A stretch of DNA of 10,495 nucleotides from Novosphingobium sp. (GTDB lineage: Bacteria; Pseudomonadota; Alphaproteobacteria; Sphingomonadales; Sphingomonadaceae), in contig JADYXV010000330.1 of the NCBI GenBank assembly GCA_020853995.1, positions 1-10,495 of the forward strand, in the 5' to 3' direction. Position 1 is the stretch's first letter. Every line of letters starts with the position of its first letter. The position numbers and the translations under genes were made by a program. The notes under the pieces were generated by a model. It was given only the letters and a program-made list of their open reading frames with translations, did not search any database and was not told the origin of the DNA. Below are positions 7,142-10,495 of the stretch, piece after piece.

Positions 7142-7596
7142 GTCCCCGATTTTCCACCGCGCTTTTCGATCAGGCGGACACCTTCGATGACCATACCCTT
7201 GTCTAGCGCCTTGGCCATATCATAGACCGTGAGCAGCGCGACCGATACTGCGGTCAGCGCTTCCATCTCGATGCCGGTTTTTCCCGTAAGCGATACGGTG
7301 GCAGTGCACTCAATGCCGGTTTCCGCCAGTTCAAAATCGATGTTCACCGCATCAACACCAAGCGGGTGGCACAGCGGGATAAGATCGCCTGTTTTCTTGG
7401 CTGCCATGATCCCGGCGATACGGGCTGCACCAAGAACATCGCCCTTCGGCGCGTTGCCAGCTGCGATTGCGGCCAGAGTGGCAGCGTTCATGCGGATTGC
7501 ACCTTTGGCTATGGCGACGCGGTGGGTCTCTGCCTTGCCGCCAACGTCGACCATCCGGGCGTTTCCGGCCGCATCCAGGTGGGTCAGCTTATTCAT
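7120..7596 (-). CDS. moaC: Cyclic pyranopterin monophosphate synthase MoaC
   Basis: MoaC converts 3',8-cyclo-7,8-dihydroguanosine triphosphate (the product of MoaA) into cyclic pyranopterin monophosphate, an early step of molybdenum cofactor synthesis. The 158 residues match the family (E. coli 161). Visible conserved elements are MVDVGGK (15-21), Lys51, KKTGDLIPLCHPL (67-79, with His77), GKTGIEMEALTAV (105-117), YDMAKALDK (125-133) and LIEKRGGKSG (142-151). The ATG at 7596 has AAGGGTG about 6-8 nt upstream. Its 3' end overlaps moeA, so both are probably translated from one message. In relatives as I recall them, trpC lies directly upstream; here a divergent hydrolase gene separates them. moaC should therefore have its own promoter in 7597-7783, but I could not identify one with confidence. 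moaA, moaD and moaE are not in this window. Confidence 0.97.
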   Translation of the reverse strand: MNKLTHLDAAGNARMVDVGGKAETHRVAIAKGAIRMNAATLAAIAAGNAPKGDVLGAARIAGIMAAKKTGDLIPLCHPLGVDAVNIDFELAETGIECTATVSLTGKTGIEMEALTAVSVALLTVYDMAKALDKGMVIEGVRLIEKRGGKSGTWRADGA

Positions 7597-7783
7597 TTTT
7601 CACCCTTGCAGCCTGAGCAGGTTTACATTGCTCGTCAGTAATCCGAGTTGACTAGCCATGGCTTGGATTTGCGGCGTTTTCAAGCAGGCGGGGTATGTAA
7701 CTGGACGAGGCAATGGTTTGGGTTATTATCATTCTTGTAAGCAGGTGGTCGCTTTGGCTTGTATCACTATGTAATGGGAGAGA
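7597..7783. other. Divergent intergenic region between moaC and the serine hydrolase gene
   Basis: This 187-bp gap should hold promoters for both moaC (minus) and the hydrolase (plus), but no pair of hexamers is convincing in either direction. In the moaC direction a 5-bp hairpin (7615-7619 with 7629-7633) lies shortly before the Shine-Dalgarno. A 19-codon reading frame (7659-7600) ends 3 nt before the moaC ATG and has no good ribosome binding site of its own. I do not recognise a molybdenum cofactor riboswitch; the region seems too short and too poorly structured for one, but I could not fold it. In the plus direction the sequence becomes purine-rich just before 7784 and supplies a ribosome binding site. 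Confidence 0.5.
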
Positions 7784-8977
7784 ATGATGCGTAAACGCCT
7801 GGCTTTTTCGGGAGCCATAGGCGCATTCGTGTTGGCGGGCGCAATCGGCTTTGCCAGCCTCGACAAGGAAACACGCGGGGTGCTGATGGCGCTGCCGACC
7901 AACGCGGATGTCCTGTCGTGGAATGTGGCGCAGCGCGATGCGGGCTTCCGCGCGATGGACCGGCTCTCGTTTCTGGCCAAGTCCAACACGATAGCGGCCT
8001 CGGCCAAACCCTTGCCGTTGCCAGTGGGCAAGCCTCTGGCGATCCCCGGTGTGGAGGCTTTCATGACAAGCCAGCGTACGGCAGGGCTGGTGATTGTGGT
8101 CGATGGCATGGTGCGGTTCGAACGCTATGGCCTCGGGTTCGATGCGCAAGGGCGCTGGACGAGCTTTTCGGTGGCCAAATCGTTTACCTCGACGCTGGTG
8201 GGCGCGGCGCTGAAAGATGGTGCAATCCGCAGTTTGGACGACAAAGTGAGCGCCTATATTCCAGGGCTTAAAGGCAGCGCTTATGATGATGTAAGCGTGG
8301 CGCAATTGCTGACGATGAGTTCGGGCGTGCGCTGGAACGAGGATTATGAGGATCCACAATCAGATGTGGCAAAGTTCAACCGAGCCAAGCCCGAAGGCGA
8401 TCTTGACGCGACTGTCAGTTATATGCGCACATTGCCGCGCGCGCACGTGCCGGGCACGGTGTGGCATTACAACACGGGCGAGACGAACCTGATCGGGGTG
8501 CTGGTTTCATCGGCCACGGGCAAGACGCTTTCGGCCTATTTGCAGGAAAAGGTGTGGCAGCCCGCTGGCATGGAAGCGCCCGCGACATGGCTGCTGGGCA
8601 AGAGCGGGCACGAGATCGGCGGCTGCTGCCTGCAAGCCGCGACGCGCGATTATGCGCGCTTCGGGCTGTTCGTGCTGTCTGGCGGCAAAGCGCAAGACGG
8701 GCGGCAGATCGTGCCCGAAGACTGGTTCGCCCGCGCCACCACAAAGCAGATCGACATTGCCCGCCCCGGCAGCGGCTATGGCTTCCAGTGGTGGACCTAT
8801 GACGACGGTTCCTTCGCCGCACAGGGCATCTTCGGACAGGGCATTTTCATCGATCCCAAGCGCAAGCTGGTGATCGCCAGCAACGCCGATTGGCCAAGGG
8901 CGAGCGCAGGCTCACAGCCAGACGAGCGGCAAGCATTTTACAGGCAAGTGGTGCAGATTTTGAACGATGGTGAGTGA
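7784..8977 (+). CDS. Serine hydrolase, beta-lactamase/class C-like fold, probably exported or membrane-anchored
   Basis: This 397-residue protein belongs to the beta-lactamase/penicillin-binding-protein superfamily, which includes class C beta-lactamases, esterases and 6-aminohexanoate-dimer hydrolases (NylB). The active-site SxxK is Ser129-Val-Ala-Lys132 in TSFSVAKSF. The second motif has Tyr229 in WHYNTGETNLIG. Later elements GYGFQWW (331-337) and GIFGQGIFIDP (348-358) match the family's C-terminal part. The overall pattern is closest to the NylB-like group rather than to a true AmpC, so substrate and any antibiotic resistance cannot be claimed. Residues about 5-24 form a hydrophobic segment after a basic start, consistent with a signal peptide or anchor. 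Two adjacent ATGs occur; GGGAGAGA sits better for the second (7787). The gene is divergent from moaC and convergent with trpC. Its orientation suggests a later insertion into an otherwise minus-strand block. Confidence 0.9.
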   Translation: MMRKRLAFSGAIGAFVLAGAIGFASLDKETRGVLMALPTNADVLSWNVAQRDAGFRAMDRLSFLAKSNTIAASAKPLPLPVGKPLAIPGVEAFMTSQRTAGLVIVVDGMVRFERYGLGFDAQGRWTSFSVAKSFTSTLVGAALKDGAIRSLDDKVSAYIPGLKGSAYDDVSVAQLLTMSSGVRWNEDYEDPQSDVAKFNRAKPEGDLDATVSYMRTLPRAHVPGTVWHYNTGETNLIGVLVSSATGKTLSAYLQEKVWQPAGMEAPATWLLGKSGHEIGGCCLQAATRDYARFGLFVLSGGKAQDGRQIVPEDWFARATTKQIDIARPGSGYGFQWWTYDDGSFAAQGIFGQGIFIDPKRKLVIASNADWPRASAGSQPDERQAFYRQVVQILNDGE

Positions 8978-9003
8978 AGGTACAGGATAAGCCCTTCACT
9001 TAC
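8970..9003 (+). terminator. Probable intrinsic terminator overlapping the hydrolase stop codon
   Basis: Arms 8970-8980 and 8993-9003 form an 11-bp stem with one G-T wobble; the inner eight pairs (AGTGAAGG with CCTTCACT) are perfect. The loop is 12 nt. On the plus strand the stem is followed within a few bases by a T-rich stretch (ATTTTA at about 9008-9013). The left arm contains the stop codon of the hydrolase gene (8975-8977), so a ribosome reaching the stop would compete with folding. On the minus strand no T-run follows, so it is less likely to terminate trpC. Confidence 0.5.
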
Positions 9004-9015
9004 ATGGATTTTACA

Positions 9016-9804
9016 TTAACCTACCAACAACGCCCGCGTCGCTGATTCGATGTCCGCTTGTCGCATCAGGCTTTCGCCCACAAGAAACGTGCGCGCGCCC
9101 GAAGGTTCCAGGCGCAGCAAATCCGCGTGGGTGTTGATGCCGCTTTCGCTGACCAGGAGGGTGCCTGCGGGCGCTAATGGCGCAAGTCGCTCGGTCGTGG
9201 ACAGGTCGGTGACGAAACGTTTGAGGTCGCGGTTGTTGATGCCGATCAAACGGGATTTGAGGTGGTGGGCGCGCGCCATTTCTTCTTCGTTGTGGACTTC
9301 GACGAGCGCGTCCATGCCCTGTTCGCGGGCTGCGGCTTCGATTTCGGCCATCTGGCTGTCTGACAGGCAGGCCGCGATGATCAGGATAGCGTCGGCCCCG
9401 ATTGCACGGGCTTCAAGGCACTGCCACGGATCGACCATGAAATCCTTGCGGATCACTGGCAGGGTGCAGGCGGCGCGGGCTTCGATCAGGTAGTCCTCGT
9501 GGCCTTGGAAATAGGGTGCATCGGTAAGGATCGAGAGGCAGGTGGCACCACCTGCCTGATAGGCGCGGGCGTGATCAGCGGGGCTGAAATCGGCGCGGAT
9601 CAGGCCTTTGGAGGGGCTGGCCTTCTTGATTTCGGAAATGAGTGCGTAACCGGTTGCGGCTTTTGCGCGCAGGGCGGCTTCGAAACCGCGCGGAGGCGTT
9701 TGCTGCGCGGCGCGGGTGACCAGTTCGCTGAGGCTGGTGGCGGCCTTGCGTGTGGCAACTTCGGTGCGCTTGGTATCGCAAATTTCGGTGAGCATATCGG
9801 TCAT
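9016..9804 (-). CDS. trpC: Indole-3-glycerol phosphate synthase
   Basis: TrpC closes the indole ring: it converts 1-(2-carboxyphenylamino)-1-deoxyribulose 5-phosphate to indole-3-glycerol phosphate in tryptophan synthesis. The protein is 262 residues, the normal size for the stand-alone enzyme; it is not fused to TrpF as in E. coli. TIM-barrel motifs in order are SEIKKASPSKGLIR (57-70), PVIRKDFMVDPWQ (116-128, Lys120), ALVEVHNEEE (166-175), GINNRDLK (188-195), LLVSESGI (216-223) and FLVGESLMR (240-248). The ATG at 9804 lacks a clear Shine-Dalgarno; an ATG three codons later is equally possible. It follows trpD by 64 bp on the same strand. That gap shows no terminator or promoter I can support, so the two are probably co-transcribed. 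Downstream it meets the hydrolase gene head-on across 38 bp. Confidence 0.97.
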   Translation of the reverse strand: MTDMLTEICDTKRTEVATRKAATSLSELVTRAAQQTPPRGFEAALRAKAATGYALISEIKKASPSKGLIRADFSPADHARAYQAGGATCLSILTDAPYFQGHEDYLIEARAACTLPVIRKDFMVDPWQCLEARAIGADAILIIAACLSDSQMAEIEAAAREQGMDALVEVHNEEEMARAHHLKSRLIGINNRDLKRFVTDLSTTERLAPLAPAGTLLVSESGINTHADLLRLEPSGARTFLVGESLMRQADIESATRALLVG

Positions 9805-9868
9805 AGCACTTGGGTCTTTGCCGTGTGGGGCAGGATGTGTCGAGCGGGATTTGGGGTTGGCAGTCGCG

Positions 9869-10495
9869 CTACTTCAGGGCGGCGACCCAGCAGTTCAGAA
9901 GCGCGTTGGCGAGGCCTTTGTCGATGGCTTCGGCGGCTTCTTCGACGCATTCGTGCCAGTCTTGCGCTTCGCCCGCGACGATTAGCGCGGCGGCGGCGTT
10001 GAACAGGACGGCGTTGCGATATGCGCCGGGTTCTCCTTGGAGGAGGGCGCGCAGGGCGGCGGCGTTATGGGTGGCGTCACCGCCGCGAATCGCATCGACG
10101 GGGGCGGTGGGCAATTCAGCGTCGGCGGGAGTTATGCGGCGCATGGAAAGTTCGCCGTTCTTTACCTCGGCGAGTTCATTGCCGCCTGCGAGGCTGAGTT
10201 CATCAAGGCCTTCATCGCCCGAGATGACGAAACTGTGATCGGTGCCGAGGCGCTGGATGGCTTCAGCATAGATCGGGACATAGGCCGGGCGCGCAATGCC
10301 GACGAGTTGGCGGCGGACGCCTGCGGGGTTGGCGAGCGGTCCCATAAGATTGAAGATGGTGCGGCGGCCCAGGGCTTTCCGGATGGGCATGATGCGGCCC
10401 ATCGACGGGTGATGACGCCCGGCGAAGAGGAAGCAGATGCCAAGATCGGCAAGGGTGGCTTCGGCGGTCTCAGCGGCACGATCAAGGTTGAGGCC
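9869..10495 (-). CDS. trpD: Anthranilate phosphoribosyltransferase (5' end beyond window)
   Basis: TrpD transfers the phosphoribosyl group of PRPP to anthranilate, the step before the TrpF isomerisation in tryptophan synthesis. The window holds the last 208 residues; the full protein is usually about 330-345, so about 125-135 N-terminal residues, including the GTGGD PRPP-binding loop, lie outside. The reading frame is open to the window edge: 31 codons precede the first in-window ATG (10402) and are clearly TrpD-like, containing GICFLFAGRHHPSMGR. Further family motifs are RTIFNLMGPLANPAG, in the middle of the protein, and SGDEGLDELSL. It stops with TAG 64 bp before trpC. The order trpD-trpC agrees with an operon that in relatives usually continues upstream with trpG. 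Confidence 0.96.
   Translation of the reverse strand, partial: GLNLDRAAETAEATLADLGICFLFAGRHHPSMGRIMPIRKALGRRTIFNLMGPLANPAGVRRQLVGIARPAYVPIYAEAIQRLGTDHSFVISGDEGLDELSLAGGNELAEVKNGELSMRRITPADAELPTAPVDAIRGGDATHNAAALRALLQGEPGAYRNAVLFNAAAALIVAGEAQDWHECVEEAAEAIDKGLANALLNCWVAALK

Noticed and set aside
7597..7783. Molybdenum cofactor riboswitch upstream of moaC.
   Set aside because: I see no extended conserved stem set in the 187 bp, only a weak 5-bp hairpin; the idea came from gene context and not from sequence.
7652..8359. Long open frame on the minus strand opposite the serine hydrolase gene.
   Set aside because: It is the shadow of a GC-rich coding region. Its translation is rich in His, Arg and Gln with no family resemblance, and the plus-strand frame has clear motifs.

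Overview
The window is an ordinary chromosomal housekeeping region. Gene content, gene order and protein sequences point to an alphaproteobacterium, most likely of the order Sphingomonadales (Novosphingobium/Sphingopyxis-like). The order trpD-trpC-(insert)-moaC-moeA-lexA-comEC-gltX-gltA matches what I recall for that group. The lexA control site also has the direct-repeat GTTC-N7-GTTC form typical of Alphaproteobacteria. The assignment rests on recall and motif reading, not on a database search.

Layout from left to right. A minus-strand pair, gltX (glutamyl-tRNA synthetase) followed by gltA (citrate synthase, 3' end cut off by the window edge), fills 1-2714. From 2744 the plus-strand gene comEC runs away from gltX and encodes a large membrane DNA-uptake channel protein. 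It ends at 4996, facing the minus-strand lexA. The 153-bp gap between these convergent genes holds one inverted repeat that could act as a weak terminator. To the right, lexA, moeA and moaC all read leftward. moaC and moeA overlap and are probably one transcript for molybdenum cofactor synthesis. lexA follows moeA after 57 bp, and that gap contains a well-formed sigma70-like promoter with an SOS box directly beside its -10 element, so lexA is probably autoregulated by its own product.

A plus-strand serine hydrolase of the beta-lactamase/penicillin-binding fold (7784-8977) sits between moaC and trpC. It is the only accessory-looking gene here. It is oriented against the surrounding minus-strand genes, has its own ribosome binding site and ends in a hairpin. 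The right end carries trpC and the 3' two thirds of trpD (tryptophan synthesis), both on the minus strand and probably part of an operon that continues beyond the window.

I found no tRNA or rRNA gene, CRISPR array, insertion sequence, phage gene or attachment site. I see no convincing new biological system. The points most worth a second look are the lexA control region, the inserted hydrolase, the ComEC protein without a recognisable nuclease motif, and the very tight gltX/comEC divergent start region.
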